Shown piece after piece: positions 20,800 through 32,816 of a DNA stretch of 64,000 bases. This DNA comes from Tyto alba (taxonomy: Eukaryota > Chordata > Aves > Strigiformes > Tytonidae). The notes beneath the pieces are model-generated. The model was not told where the DNA came from. It did not search any database and saw nothing but the letters and a program-made list of their open reading frames with translations. The position numbers and the translations under genes were made by a program. Where the stretch lies: assembly GCF_018691265.1 (NCBI RefSeq), contig NW_024881283.1, positions 439,329 to 503,328 on the forward strand, given 5' to 3'. Position 1 is the stretch's first letter. The number at the start of each line of letters is the position of its first letter.

Positions 20800-21910
20800 T
20801 TTAGGTTCTCCAGCTGTCTGGGACCTGGATCCCCCCAGTTCCTCCACGCACAGACAAGCACGTGCACACGCAAATGTCTCTCTCCAGCACAACATCACAG
20901 AACCGCTGAGCCTGAAATGCAGTCAGCTTCCACCTCCTCTGTCCTTCTTCTTCATGCTTGGTTTCTGTTAGGAGCTCCTTTTTCATCCATGCCATCCTCC
21001 TGACACCTTTTCTTGACTTCCAGCATGTCTGTGTGGACTGTTCTGGAGTGCAAAGAGGAGATCATTAACCATCAAACAGTTCTCTGCGCCCTTTCCTCTT
21101 CAGAGCTGTATCCCATGGGATTCTTCCAAGCAGGTCCTTCAGCAGGTCAAAGCCTGCTCTCCTGACGTCCTGCCCCTTGCTTTCTTCCCTTCTCTCAGCA
21201 TCCTACGCTCCACTTTCTCACCCTTGATTGTTACAGCCCTGAGAAGCTCTTCCTTGTTTGCAAGTATCAAGTCCTGCTGCAGGGCACCTCACCTCACTGG
21301 CTCCTCAGTCACCCTTGTCAGGAAGATGTCACCAGTGAGATCCAAAATCCTCCTGGGTGGCTTGCACTTCTTTAGCAGAGGCAGTTGGGACAGTTTCAGT
21401 CTGCCATGAGGTCCAGGGCCTGCAGACATGAAGCTCCTTCCAATTGTCTGAAGAAGGCCTCATCTACCTGATCAAGAGGTCTGGAGCAGAAATCCACCCA
21501 TCCTCCCACAATGCTGCCCATGTTGTTCTGCCCTCTGATCCTGGCCTATCAGCTCTCATCTAACTCACTGTTAGTCCCCAGGAAGAGCTCCATGCATTCC
21601 TGCTGCTCTCTCACACCAAGGGCAACCTCCCTCCAGATCCAGACCTGTGGCCTTATCAGTACCTGACTGCAAGACCCCACATTTTCTCCAGGTGCTGCTT
21701 TGGGCCACTTTCTCCCTTGAGCAACCAACTCACAGATCCTCTGGGCTCACCAGGGTCTAGTCCAGACATAGGGTCTCAAAATACCTGGCTCCCAGGACTC
21801 TCCTACTTGCTGGTTAAGCTGGTTTGTTGTACACTAGTGGTTCCACCCACTGACATACCCACCAACATGACACATGCACACAGCCTGATCTCTCCAGTTG
21901 CTGGCCCTGA
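20800..21910 (-). mobile_element. CR1 LINE fragment, leader and endonuclease region
   Basis: Read on the minus strand, the order is: leader-like segment (21,770-21,910, shared with 7,465-7,570 and 8,040-8,150), ORF2 start region, an endonuclease stretch with a DQVDEAFFRQLE-like motif near 21,470, and near 20,960 an AWMKKELLTE segment, all collinear with CR1 ORF2. Stops and frameshifts are frequent. Confidence 0.75.
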
Positions 21911-23239
21911 AGGTGCCTGAGCCCCTTTGACTCGTGCTTCCCACTCCAGGGATGGGCCCTTGGACCTCTATCTGTACCAAGAGCAGACATCTCCTCACCC
22001 CAGAAAGTTGTGGTGGATGGAATTTCATAAGAAGACAGGACAGACTGGAGTCATCAGTTCCATGGTACGCCTAAACCAGTATACTGACCAGCCACATGTG
22101 ACCAGCTCCTTTCATCTCCATTTCCCCCTGTTTTCCGATGCTTCTTTCTCCCCAAACCACCTTGGTCCTTCCCTTTCCCTGCCTTTGGTTCTTTCCTAGG
22201 CATGCCACAGCAAGCCTGGCACAATCCCCAGTGCTCTCTCTGGCATCCCATAAAGACTCTCAGACCCCCAGAGGCAGAAACCCCCACCCTCAGTCGGCAA
22301 GGTCACCCTGGGAGGCTCCTCCGATTGACCCACTTGTTAAATGTCACACCCAGATATTTTGGACCTCTCTGTGAACAAGTATTTTTCACTTTGGGTTTTA
22401 AATTGTTTCTCTGAAAACAGGGTGATTCTGGTCCTAAGAAATGGAAATTATTTTCGTTTGTGGAATTGTTGGAGATTAGGTCAGATAAACATGTCCATGT
22501 GGGGTATATGTGAAAAGGAGCACAGTTTGTCTGACCATGACCCAGTCCTGATGACATCAACTCCACGAGGCATTTACTGGCACTGATGACACATGATAAG
22601 GACCGTAACACGCATCTACCCTGATCACCTGGTAAGTCCTCTTCCATCCCGTCCACCTCCGTTTCTGTTATCCCTTCCTCAAAGGCTGTGTCACGTACAC
22701 AAGACCTAATGAAAAAGATTTTAAAGAGTCGGAAGTGCAAGCCAGGCCGACAATAACCATTTTTCAGTGGTTAAAACACACTCAATATGTCAAGCAGCAG
22801 TCATACCCTGAGATTAAAGACACCCTGGAGTATTTGAGGGCACATCATAGGAAGGATGACCAGGCACCTGTATTTGGTTTACATGGCAAGGTTTTTTGTT
22901 AGCAGCAGGGAGAGGGGCATGCAGGGGTGACTTCTGTGAGAAGATGCCAGAAGCTGCCCCATCCTGTCAGATGTGGGGTGCATGGGGTGAGCTGAGTCCT
23001 GCTTGAGCCCAAGGGCTTCCAGCTCTGGATGAGATGCCCACATTGCCTCAACCAAATTCCTGCCCTGCACAGGGGAAACAAATTCCTTCTTTATCCCTCC
23101 CTATGCATCCTTTTTTTGGTTTCGGACAGGAAAATTCCATTTTCCAGACAGACGCATTGACAGCTTTATCAGGCCAGACCATGTTGGAATCAGTCTCTCT
23201 CCACTGTTGGGAGAGGTACATTGGTGATTACTTCAGCTG
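21911..23239. other. Mostly non-coding; unassigned Cys-rich open frame at 22,306-22,740 (minus)
   Basis: The minus frame is 145 codons and has several cysteines and one N-glycosylation-type NNST site. It lacks a recognisable domain. It could be an old retroviral fragment or chance. Nothing else recognised. Confidence 0.25.
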
Positions 23240-23780
23240 ACTTCAGAGAACATTCCCCAGGGGTAGCCCCGCTGCCTTTCGGGAGCTGTCAGCCCTCGAG
23301 CACCAGGGATCTTCGAGGGACAGCAGCGGGGTAGAGAAAGTGGTGCCTTGGGCTGGGCCGGGCTCCAGGGCAGGAGGAGCTGATGGCAAGCGGGAAGCAC
23401 TGGAGAGAGACAGCTCTGCCCGGGAGCAGCATCTCTGCGGAGCACGGCAGGGCTGAGGGCACTGCCCACGGGTGACAAGGGGAGAGGAGAGAAGTGAGAG
23501 GGATGTAAGACAGTGTGGAGTGGGAGGATGCTGAGAGTTCACTGGGGGACAAATCATCACAGCTCCTAACACGGTAAGTCTCTGGCTGCAGGTGGGTACT
23601 GGTAGAGTCTCTGGGAGGGTCCTTCTAGAGCTGGCACATGCCAGGGCTGATGCTCTCTGGAGCAGTGATTATCTGCCGAACGGTCGGGGGGACGGGGCAT
23701 GTCATCTCCCTTTTCCTGGGCACGGCTGCAGGAGCGTGAAGCTGGGTGTGCAGCCAGGGGCACCCCGGGCTGTCCTTCAT
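23240..23780 (-). repeat. Diverged inverted copy of block R1
   Basis: GAGAGACAGCTCTGCCCGGGAGCAGC and neighbouring segments match R1 in reverse orientation, with more differences than the other copies. Confidence 0.6.
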
Positions 23781-24394
23781 CACAATCACCCCTGGTAGGG
23801 CAGGGTCATTGTGCTGTTGGGGGTGAGGCGTGGGTCAGGGCTGCCCACAGCTCCTGCTGACAGCCTGGACAGCTCTGGAGGGGAATCTTGTAAGACAGAA
23901 AAAAAGGGAGGCTTCAGCTGCAAGGGAAGGAGCCTGTGCTTTCAGTTTGCTACTCTGGGTTGGCTGGGTGAGCAGTGAGAAGCTGGAATGACTCTCACTG
24001 GTTTGGAGAAGGTACTGACAATGCAGATCTGTTTCACTGAGAGGTGAATGAGTCTGGGAGCATCAGAGCAATCCCCCACGGCTTACAGATCACCAGCATC
24101 ACCAGCAGCAGGCGGCAGGTTTTCTCTGCCATTCCTACCTGAATTAAGAAGCACAGAGAAGGTCCTGGTCAGTGCCCTGCCCCAAGAGGTGTCTGCAGGG
24201 CAGAGCTGAGCATGCAGCATCTGGGATGGGGTCTGTGAGTGCAGGAGATGGGAACTGAGAAACCAGGCTGCCAGCAGGCACAGCTCCAGGCAGCAGAGAC
24301 GTGAGCAGGGAGTGACATTTTTATCAGAAATCCTGTTTCAGGGGATCTACCAGCACCTCCGGCCATGCCCTGCAGCACAGGTCCCTTCCCCTGA
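23781..24394. other. Non-coding, nothing firm
   Basis: 24,170-24,300 resembles, inverted, the stretch near 4,160-4,330. No gene. Confidence 0.4.
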
Positions 24395-24959
24395 TGTTGG
24401 AAAATGGGTGAAGAAAAAACAGTTGTTTAGGGTAACATAAGAACTTAAGCAATCAGTTGAACACCTGCAACACATTGTCTGCTGCACAGAGGTCCTTCAG
24501 CTAGGCAAGCGTGATAAACATCTCGTGGGGAATGCCTAAATGGAGAGGCTCTGTGTGTAAATTGGGAAACTCCTAATGAGAAGCCCTTGTCCTTGGAGAT
24601 TAAGGTGCTCTGAAAAAGAATGAACTAGCTGAATCTAGTTTGGAGATAAGAAGTGCAGACATAAACCAATGAAGTCCAATTCTAATATGTAGGAAAAGTT
24701 CAAGAAGGGCTCCTCTCCAAACACCACCACAGACTGCTAGAGACCACCAATGACCCCCATGGAAGCCCCTCGGGGACCTAAACTGCATGCCTAATAGCTA
24801 TGTATATATGATAATGAGTTTTAGGAAATGTGATGAATAGGTATGTAACAGAGGGATATAAGCTTTGGTACTGTAATGTACGGTGGACATGTCAGGTGGA
24901 ATGATTCCCTCATGTCCCCAGCCACATAAAGTAATGCCTGCTCGTTAATGCTAAACCCA
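24395..24959 (+). mobile_element. Probable solo LTR
   Basis: Starts TGTTGGAAAATGG and has a GATATAAGC box near 24,857, a CATAAA poly(A)-like signal near 24,924 followed by a short U5-like tail ending CCCA. It is AT-rich relative to its flanks. No clear target duplication, so boundaries are tentative. Confidence 0.5.
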
Positions 24960-26414
24960 GCATGAAGGAGTTTTCATTCCCGATTTCTGTGACACTGACA
25001 TCTCTCCCCTTCTCTCTCCCACCCAGCAGAGCCTCTGCCCTCACAGCCATGGAGTCCAGGCCACCAGCAGCCTCCTCGCCCCCCTGAGCGCCAAGAAGAG
25101 GTGAAGGGCATCTCTCCTGCCCCGTGCCCGTGCAGCAGGGCTGAGGGTGACTGCCCTGCGGTGTCACCGGCTGGGAGGTGGCGGGCAGAGCTGGGACAGG
25201 GGAAGGCTGTCCCGAGTGCCTGGCTGTCTCTCTGCTGGCCTCTCCCAGCTGGGCCATTCCAGCACGTCTGCTCGTCTCTCCTCACGCCTGTGCCGCTCCT
25301 GTTGTGGCTGTCAGGCACTCTGGGGGTGGGATGTTCAGCTGAAGGGTGAGTGCGGAGCTCGTGGGTCCTCCCACGCAGACGTGTCCGTGGGAACCCGGTG
25401 TCCCAGCTCTCCTCGAGCTGTGGGGCTCTGGGCCGTGCAGCCCTTGCGGGTGGGGACTGAGCTGACTTCAGGAGATGCCACCATGAGGACACTTGGTGAC
25501 TCCTCGGGGTGTCCTTCCAAGCTGGGAGCCGCCCTGCAGATGGCAAATCTCTCCTGCATCATTTGTGTGTAAAACCCCTTGGAGAAGCCCTGAGATGCTA
25601 CAAGCAGGATTATGTTAATTTGTTGGAAAAATGGACTCTGTGGCCTTGGCAAGGAGTGGGGTGCTGAGACCTTGTGAAGGTGCCTGGTGGCAGGGTGAAA
25701 TACTTAGTGATCTGCAGTGGATCCCTCTGCTCTCAGCAGGGTCTGATTTCTTCTCCAGGTACCCCAGGAGTGCAATCCCCCTCCATTTCAAGGGGCAGAC
25801 ACAGGGCAGCCGGGAACAAGACAAAGGGACAGACCAGCTCGCCTGCCCCTGTGCTAAGCCACAGCAAACCCTTTTGCCTCCCAGGACTGGTGGCTGCTCA
25901 GCCTGAGCACAGCAGAGATGCTCAGCATTTCTGCCTTCAGAGAAGACTCCCTAAAGGAGATGGGGCTGGGGTGGGGGTGGTGGGGTGGTAGGGTAGAGCT
26001 TTCTGAAAGAAAAAACAGAAACAAAAGCCTGAACTCCTTGATGCAGTCAAATTTGCTTGGGATTGGGGGTGGAGATGCTGTCAAGCCCTTTGACGTCGAG
26101 AGGGAAGTCACCTGAGAAAATCTATCAGACCTGGTCCCTACGTACCCCCTGCTCCCAGGCAGAGCCTGGCCTAGAGCATGTCCAATACATCTGGGAGCCC
26201 ACAGGCCCTGCTCTTCACAGCAACCCCAGCCAGCACAAACCAGAGCAACAGCCAGGGACATGCAGAAAGGTCCTGCCAAGCAGGAGAAAGGGAGGGGATC
26301 TGAGGTGGAGTCACGAATGTGTGAGAGATGTCTTTGGTTTTACCCAGAGAAGTCTGTCCTCACTTGTCACTGTCTTTTCCCTCTGGTACAGGCCCCTGGG
26401 TTCATATGGAGACC
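24960..26414 (+). repeat. Upstream flank of receptor B, duplicated at 42,780-43,890
   Basis: 25,020-25,570 aligns with 42,780-43,330 in the same orientation and at a similar distance upstream of a receptor coding start. The splice acceptor tract (CTGTCTTTTCCCTCTGGTACAG) ends at about 26,391. A non-coding 5' exon may lie here, but no promoter was identified. Confidence 0.6.
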
Positions 26415-26534
26415 ATGTCCAACAGCAGCTCCATCACCCAGTTCCTGCTCCTGGCATTTGCAGACAGACGGGAGCTGCAGCTCCTGCACTTCTGGCTCTT
26501 CCTGATTCAGTCAGTTTCCTCTCAGCAGCAATAA
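26415..26534 (+). pseudogene. Olfactory receptor B, internally deleted relic
   Basis: The first 30 codons are those of a family-14-like receptor (MSNSSSITQFLLLAFADRRE and following, up to WLFL). The sequence then jumps to the last codons and 3' flank: the next bases match receptor C from 44,797 onward. Relative to C about 814 bp are missing, and the junction has a shared CTG, indicating a microhomology-mediated deletion. All seven membrane spans except the start of the first are gone. Downstream sequence continues as in C (CATCTCTGAATCCTAC, then block R5). Confidence 0.88.
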
Positions 26535-27640
26535 AATGTTTTTTTTTTTTTTTTCTTCAGAACTGTTTCAAATTCATCTCTGAATCCTACCGTACATTGA
26601 TCATTTTATTTGTCTAAATCTTTTTTTTCTAGAAATATCTGCAGTCACAATTCTTCCTCAGAAACATGAACCAGCCTCTCTGACCCAGAGCCATTTATAC
26701 ATGTGTCTGGTAGGACAGTACAGATGGCCTCCCATGCCACATAACCATAATAAAAGGGGATTTTCTTAGTACTGATTCTGGAGGTTGGTTTCTTCTTCCA
26801 AAGCTGAGGTCAGGAACAGGCTGAAGGAATTGCCCCTCTGAGCGTGCTGCTGTGCTGGGGTTCTCCAGGGGTTCAGGGCAGGAGGGCATGGGGGGATGTG
26901 TTAGGGAATAGGCCTGTGCTGCCCCTTCACGTGGGGGTTCCCAGTGCAATGGCAATGATGGCTGATCCATGGGGATCTCCCTGGGACCATCTCCCCGTGG
27001 CTTTCAGCCACCACTGCCCTGCAGAGCAGCACCGCCAGCTCAGGGCCGTGCCTGAGGTGACATCCCGCGACAAGAGCAGACCTATTTCTGGAGGCACCAG
27101 TTTGGGCAGCTTTGCTCTCGCTGGCACAGCAGGAGCTGCCTGGGGAGCCCCCAGTGCAGGAGTCTTGTGCTGGGGAGAGGGACGGGCACAGAGGGGCTGC
27201 CAGCACTGGGCAATCAGGATCTCTTGGAGAGAAGAGCAGCAGAGAGAGGGAGACGCTGGCCTGTGTCTGCTCATGGCATGGCTGGCCCCAGCCCTGGGGC
27301 TGATGGGGAGGCTGAGAGCCCTCTGTGCCCCAGGAGCTGCTGTGACCTTCCGAGGGGCTGGGGCTGTGGGGTGAGTGCCCAGAGCTCTGCAGCACCCCCA
27401 GCCTATCTCGCTGGTCATTTCCAGCACTGGCTGCTCACCCAGGTTTATGGGTGAGCGTTGCTGCTAAACCATCTCCATCCTCCTGCTGGTCTCAGTGCCT
27501 GTATGGGGGCACCAGCCAGCCCTGCCTGGCCTCTTTTCTGGCCCAGACCCTCCAGACCCCAGAGAAGGGCTGTCTGTGTATGCCCACATGGGACACAGCT
27601 GGGGCTGGTAAAGTGTTGGATACTGGGGGAGCCTGCAAAT
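26535..27640 (+). repeat. 3' flank of receptor B including block R5
   Basis: A poly-T run sits at 26,540-26,555. 26,640-27,640 matches 44,900-45,930 (plus) and 52,500-53,720 (minus). It contains CCTCTGACCCAGAGCC-like and ATAAAAG segments close to the expected 3' untranslated end of the receptor. Confidence 0.7.
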
Positions 27641-28160
27641 AGTATATTATGAGATTATGTCTTGCTGGGGCTATGGGGAGGGACAATGAAATGATTGCTC
27701 TCACTGGCATCATAATGGGGGGAACTTACCCTGATAGCAGATAGGCTGGGGGTGTACAAGAAGCTGGGAGGGGACACAACTGGGACACCTGACCTCAGCT
27801 GACCAAAGGGACAGTCCATATTGTATGTCATTGTGCTCAGCAATAAAAAACTACAGGGAAGCAGGAAGGGGAGATGTTTGTAGTGACAGAGCTTGTCTTC
27901 CCCAATAACCACTGTGTATGATGAAGCCCTGCTTTCCTGGAGATGCCTGAACACCTGCATGCCCGTGAGAAGTAGTGAATGAATTTCTTTATTGTGCTTG
28001 TCACTTGTACACAGCTTTGTTTTATTTATTAAACTGTCTTTACCTCAACCCATGAATTTTCTCACTTTCACCCTTCCAATTTTCTCCCCCGTCTCACTGG
28101 GGAGGAGTGAGTGAGTGGCTGTGTGAGCCTAAGCAGTCTACTGTGATTAATCCACAACAT
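27641..28160 (+). mobile_element. ERV-L-like LTR fragment
   Basis: Contains CAATAAAAAACTACAGGGAAG, CCCTGCTTTCCTGGAGATG and TTAAACTGTCTTTACCTCAACCCATGA, the last shared with the LTR at 31,883-32,374. The inverted copy is at 51,905-52,420. Ends are ragged; there is no clean TG...CA pair. Confidence 0.65.
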
Positions 28161-28164
28161 CTCA

Positions 28165-28440
28165 GCCTCTCTAGATCTCCCTGGATGGCAACTCTGCCCT
28201 CCAGTGTACTGACCCTTACTTCCACAATTCAGTGGCATCTTCAGTCTTAGTGAGAGTGCACTCTTTCAGTTCTTCCATGTCCTTGGTAAAGATGTTTGCC
28301 AGGACAGATCCCAGGGTGAACACTTGCAGTACTCCATGTGTTACTGATCTGCCTGCAGAGAAAAATTCATTCACCATGAACTTCTGAACCCCACCATCAA
28401 ACCAGCCATCCAGATGTAATGTCCTTACTTGGGCATTTCG
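28165..28440 (-). mobile_element. CR1 fragment, reverse transcriptase region
   Basis: Minus-strand sequence with the region around the SK(F/V)-DDT and GS(V/I)LGP motifs, degraded. It meets the next CR1 fragment head to head. Confidence 0.6.
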
Positions 28441-29478
28441 CCATGTCCAAAGCGTGGTGGTGAACGGAGTTCAATCCAGCAGGCAGCTGGCCACAAGTGC
28501 TGTTCCCCAGGGATCAGTACTGGGGCCAGTTCTCATTAATATCTTTATCAGTGATCTGGATGAGGGGATCAAGTCCACCATCAGTAAGTTTGCAGGCAAC
28601 ACCAAGTGTGTGCTGGAGTGTTGATGTGCTGCAATCTAGGAAGGCTCTACAGAGGGGTCTGGACAGGCTGGAGTGATGGGCAAAGGCCAATTGTATGAGG
28701 TTCAAGAAAGCTCAGTTTTGGGGCGAGCACTTTGGGCACAAAAACCTGATGCAAATCTACAGGCTGGGGAAGAGTGGCTGGAAAGCTGCCCAGCAGAAAA
28801 GAACCTGGGTGTGTTGGTCAACAGCTGGTTGCAAATGAGCCAAGAGAGTGCCCAGGTGGTCAAGAAAGGCAATAGCACCCTGTCTTGTATCAGAAATGCT
28901 GTGGCCAGCAGGATTAGGGCAGTGATCATCCCTCTGTACTGGGCACTGTGAGGCTGCACCTTGAATAGCGGGATCAGTTTTGGGCCCCTCATTACAACAA
29001 AGACATTGAGTGGTGCAGCGTGTCTGAAGAAGTGTAATGAAGCTGGTGAAGGGTCTAGAGCACAAGTTTTATCAGGAGCAACTGTGAGAACTGGGGTGTT
29101 TAGAGTAGAGAAATGGAAGCTCAGGAGCGTCCTTATCGGTCTGTACAACTACCTGAAAGGAGGTTGCAGTGAGGTCTGGGCCAGTTTCTTTTCCCATGTA
29201 ACAAGTGAAAGGACAGGAGGAAATGGCCTCAAGTTGCACCAGGGGAGGTTTAGATTGAATATGAGGAAACATTTCTTTACTGCAAGGGTTATAAAGCATT
29301 GGAAAAGGCTGCCCATGAAAGTAGTTGTGTCACCATTGTTGGAGGTACTTAAAAGACATATAGATGTGGCACATAGGGACCACATTTAGTAGTGGGCTTG
29401 GTAGTGTTAGTTTAATGGCTGGATTTGATGACCTTAAGAATATGTTCCGACGTAAATGATTCTATGATTCTGTGACTG
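28440..29478 (+). mobile_element. CR1 LINE fragment, 3' half of ORF2 to tail
   Basis: The plus frames carry [20 protein letters not shown], then [36 protein letters not shown] and HWKRLPM, the C-terminal reverse transcriptase region of CR1, with frameshifts between. The tail at 29,455-29,478 is ATGATTCTATGATTCTGTGA, the CR1 terminal repeat. The same fragment is inverted at 50,600-51,620. Confidence 0.88.
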
Positions 29479-30060
29479 ACAGGGAAGATGTGGAGTGAGG
29501 CATGGCCTGTTTAATGTGGCTCACATATATGGAGCTCCTTTACAGGACAGGCAACACTTTAAATTCATGCTTGTCATAAAATCACAGAATCACAGAATGG
29601 TTTGGATTGGAAGGGACCTTTGCAGATCATCTAGTTCCAACCTCCCTGCTTTGATGATTAACTTCTATTAGTTCTTTTTCTCTTTTTTTTTTTTTTTTCT
29701 GATTCTTCATGTTTTTAAGACTTGTCAAAGAAAAACAGCAAGTACACCAAAAGAGATATTGAGTGAATTGCCAGTAAGAGCCAGTTGAGCTACCCCCATG
29801 CCTGTGTGTTCCTGGCAAGGAGTCTGTCCTGAGAAGGGGATCCAGCCTCTGCCACTCTCTGGAGAGGGAAATCAGCAGTGCCCATGCCTCCTGGGGACAC
29901 AAAAGGAGACTTTTACAAGAGTTACCTTCATGTCAACTGCTTTGGAAGGGCTACTTGAAGATGGCTTACATTGTAAATACTGATTGAATTGACATTGCCC
30001 AGCATGTCTACGAAGCAAGCAGAGTGTTTCATTACACTAATTTACACTTAATTAATTCAC
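29479..30060 (+). repeat. Distal part of the B arm
   Basis: 29,578-29,655 is the antisense CR1 tail (TCACAGAATGGTTTGGATTGG). A T-rich run lies at 29,683-29,699. The segment to 30,045 is mirrored at 50,004-50,560. It ends in about 27 bases of T-rich pyrimidine sequence (30,060-30,087), exactly where the D arm has the 1.5 kb purine tract. Confidence 0.7.
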
Positions 30061-31882
30061 TTTGCTTTGTTTCTTTGTTTCTTTCAGGTACTGCTACCCT
30101 TAGGGAAATCATACTAACATCTGAAGGATTCTTGACAGAAGCCTCACTGTGTTTACATCTCAAGGAATGAGATGCCAGAGGCCAAGGGAAGGACAGGTTG
30201 GACACTCATCAGGGATTTAGCAAACCAAAGCGTGCTCCCCTCTCCACAGTACCATACCCCCGTTATCGAGAGATGTGAGAAACTCTGCAAACTAGATCTG
30301 GACTTACAGTTGTGTAACTTATGCCTAGTTGAAAAAGGTGTTTTCATGCAAGATCACGTTTTGAGATTTCATTTGAGACCAAACCATTTAAATTCACACT
30401 ACCTCCATCTTCATTCTGATGCTGTGTGATGTGTGACAGAGCTGTTCTGCATCTCCAGGCAGGATGGGGAAAAATTTGATGCCTGAACTGGAAATTGACC
30501 CCTTGCCAGCAATGTGAATGCAGCAGGCTGGAGCCAAGAGGCCCAAGAAACCAAATATCCCTAGGACCAGCTAATGAAACATCCCGTAGGCTGTTGGACT
30601 TCCTTTCTGTTGATAGAGAATTTGTAAATCCAGATGATACGGCTTCATCTATTTTTTGTTTCTCTTTGAAACTTGTCTCTCAGCACTGAGGTACTTAGCA
30701 TGTATTGTTACTTTAAATGCCTGGTTTTGAAAAACTAGCCCAGCGTGTGGAGATTTTTAGTGTCTAATTCAAGGAGGTGATGGGGGTTATACTCTGGCTA
30801 TCTCTTATCGGGTTCTGTCAGGAGTTTTGCTGAATCCTGAGATTTCCTTCCCTGAGTCTCCTTTCTAGAGAAGCCTCACCTGGAGTTCAAAGTACTCAGG
30901 GCTGTCAGGAAAGGCAGGCCTTGCCACAACAGATTCCAGCCTTTCCAGCAGTTCAGAAGTTGCAGCCTGATTTGAGAACTAGTTTAGCAATGCTCCCTGC
31001 AGTGCCTGGGGAGATGAGCTGTGCCTGGGTCACTGAAGGGATTGTTGGTGCTATAAACTGCAGGAGACAGTACAAAGCACGGGGAATTTTTTTTGTTCTT
31101 TTTTGCTGGTGCATTACTTATTGATCTTTGGGGAGAAAAGGTCAAGGGCAGAGCAGGGCATTAGGTCTGGGTCATGGATTGCAGAGAGATCACGGAAGGG
31201 AAGATGTGGTGGGGTAGAGGCAGCGAGTGAGGCCCCAGGTCTTTGTTCCCAGGCACCGTCAGCACAGAGGCCAACCCTTCATGCTGAGCATTGCAGGTGG
31301 GTGCTGGATGTCCCGAGTCAGGGAACTGCTGATTTTGCTGTGGGTGTTTGAGCAGTGAAAGTGTGTGAGTGAGAGCTGAGTCTCAGCCCTGTCTTGTGCT
31401 GCACATGTCCCCAGCCCAGCTCCCTCCTTCCCCAGATACCTGAGACCCAGTAACTTCCAGCAGAGATGCTGGGGAGGGGCTGGTGGTGCTGAGTTCCAGC
31501 TGGGCTGGGCTCTGTTGGAGCCAGCCCAGGAACTCACCCAACTCAGCTGGGGTTTGGGTAAAGTCAGAGCAGGGTCTTTGGGGCCAGATGGCCTGTACCC
31601 TTCTCCTCCCACAGGAGGAGTTTCTCCTTTTGACTCCTTCCCTCACCGTTCCACAAGCTCAGACCCTCAGCTTTCTGACATGGACTCTCACTCATCCAGT
31701 GGGGAGGGCTGGAGGCTTTACTCATCTTTGTCAGCTCTGCCAAAGCTGTTTGTCTTCCTCTCTTCCAGAAGCAAAACATTCCCTGCTGGGAGGTGGGTTG
31801 ACAAGGCTGAGAGCACCATGTATTTCAAGGAGCACAGCTGGTGAGGCTGCTTCTCAAGCAGGCACTTTCCCTGGCTGTGCCC
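30061..31882. other. Unique non-coding sequence
   Basis: No gene, repeat or conserved motif recognised. Open frames of up to 166 codons at 31,250-31,980 have no domain. Confidence 0.4.
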
Positions 31883-32374
31883 TGTTGTCATTTGAGCCTA
31901 CTCAGCAGCTAAACACCACACAGCCGCTCACCCACCCTCCCCCCACTTGGGAATGGGGAGGGAATCGGAGGGGCAAAGGGTGACTCACGGGTTGAGATAA
32001 AAACAGTTTAATAATAGTAACAGAATAATATGCTGTCAGCAGTATCAGCAGGTGATGTACCGTACAGCTGCTCACCACCCGCCAACTGACCAACACCAGC
32101 CTGCTCCCAGCTGGTGAGCCCAAACACAAAGGCCCCACAGCCACACTCCCAGAAGTAGCAGCCCCCCCACCCTCTCCTGCCTTTATATAGTGAGCACAAT
32201 GTCACATGACATGGAATATCAGCCAATCCGGGCCCAGCCCTCCAGCTGTGCTCCCCCCGCCCCCGCACACAAGTGAGGGCACTGGGACCTGGGGAGCCCC
32301 TGGGGTCTCTTTGCTGCAGCACTCCTCCAGCTACTGAAACCAACAGGAACTCTAGTCCAGCCTGAACCAGGACA
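31883..32374 (-). mobile_element. 3' LTR of the ERV-L-like element
   Basis: Begins TGTCCTGGTTCAGGCTGG and ends ATGACAACA on the minus strand. The TATA box CTATATAAAG is at 32,181-32,190, and a TATTAAACTG segment near 32,000 is the likely poly(A) region. An AAGGGGTGGA purine tract precedes it at about 32,380-32,390. Confidence 0.8.
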
Positions 32375-32816
32375 GTATCCACCCCTTATTCCATATCATT
32401 TACGTTACGCTCACATTCCATATTTCTAATACATTATTGTTATTTCCTATCCTCTTCCTTGGTCAAAGACATATGCACACAGATGTCATTCTCTCAGTCC
32501 ATGGGCCATCATTGCAGGATGTATCATGAGTTGACTTGGTCCATAGCTTCAGGTTCCATCTGTCATAACAGCCCCTTCAGGCAGGAGGAGGGATGCTCAG
32601 TCAGTAGGGCAGAGGTGTCCTTGGACCTGGCAGGAGGATGGCATGCAGTCTCTGTTGCAGTTGGAGCTGGTGGCTGATGCATCTGATGGTGTCTGTATTC
32701 ACAGTCTGCGGCAGTCGCTGGGCATCAGTTGTTGAAACCAGTACTAACTTCATCCAAGTTCATGTTTGCCATAACAAAGCATTGGTAGGGTGGTGTGGTG
32801 ACGAATCTAATACAGT
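32375..32816 (-). other. Untranslated tail between integrase and 3' LTR
   Basis: No open frame of note; no env motif. Confidence 0.5.
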
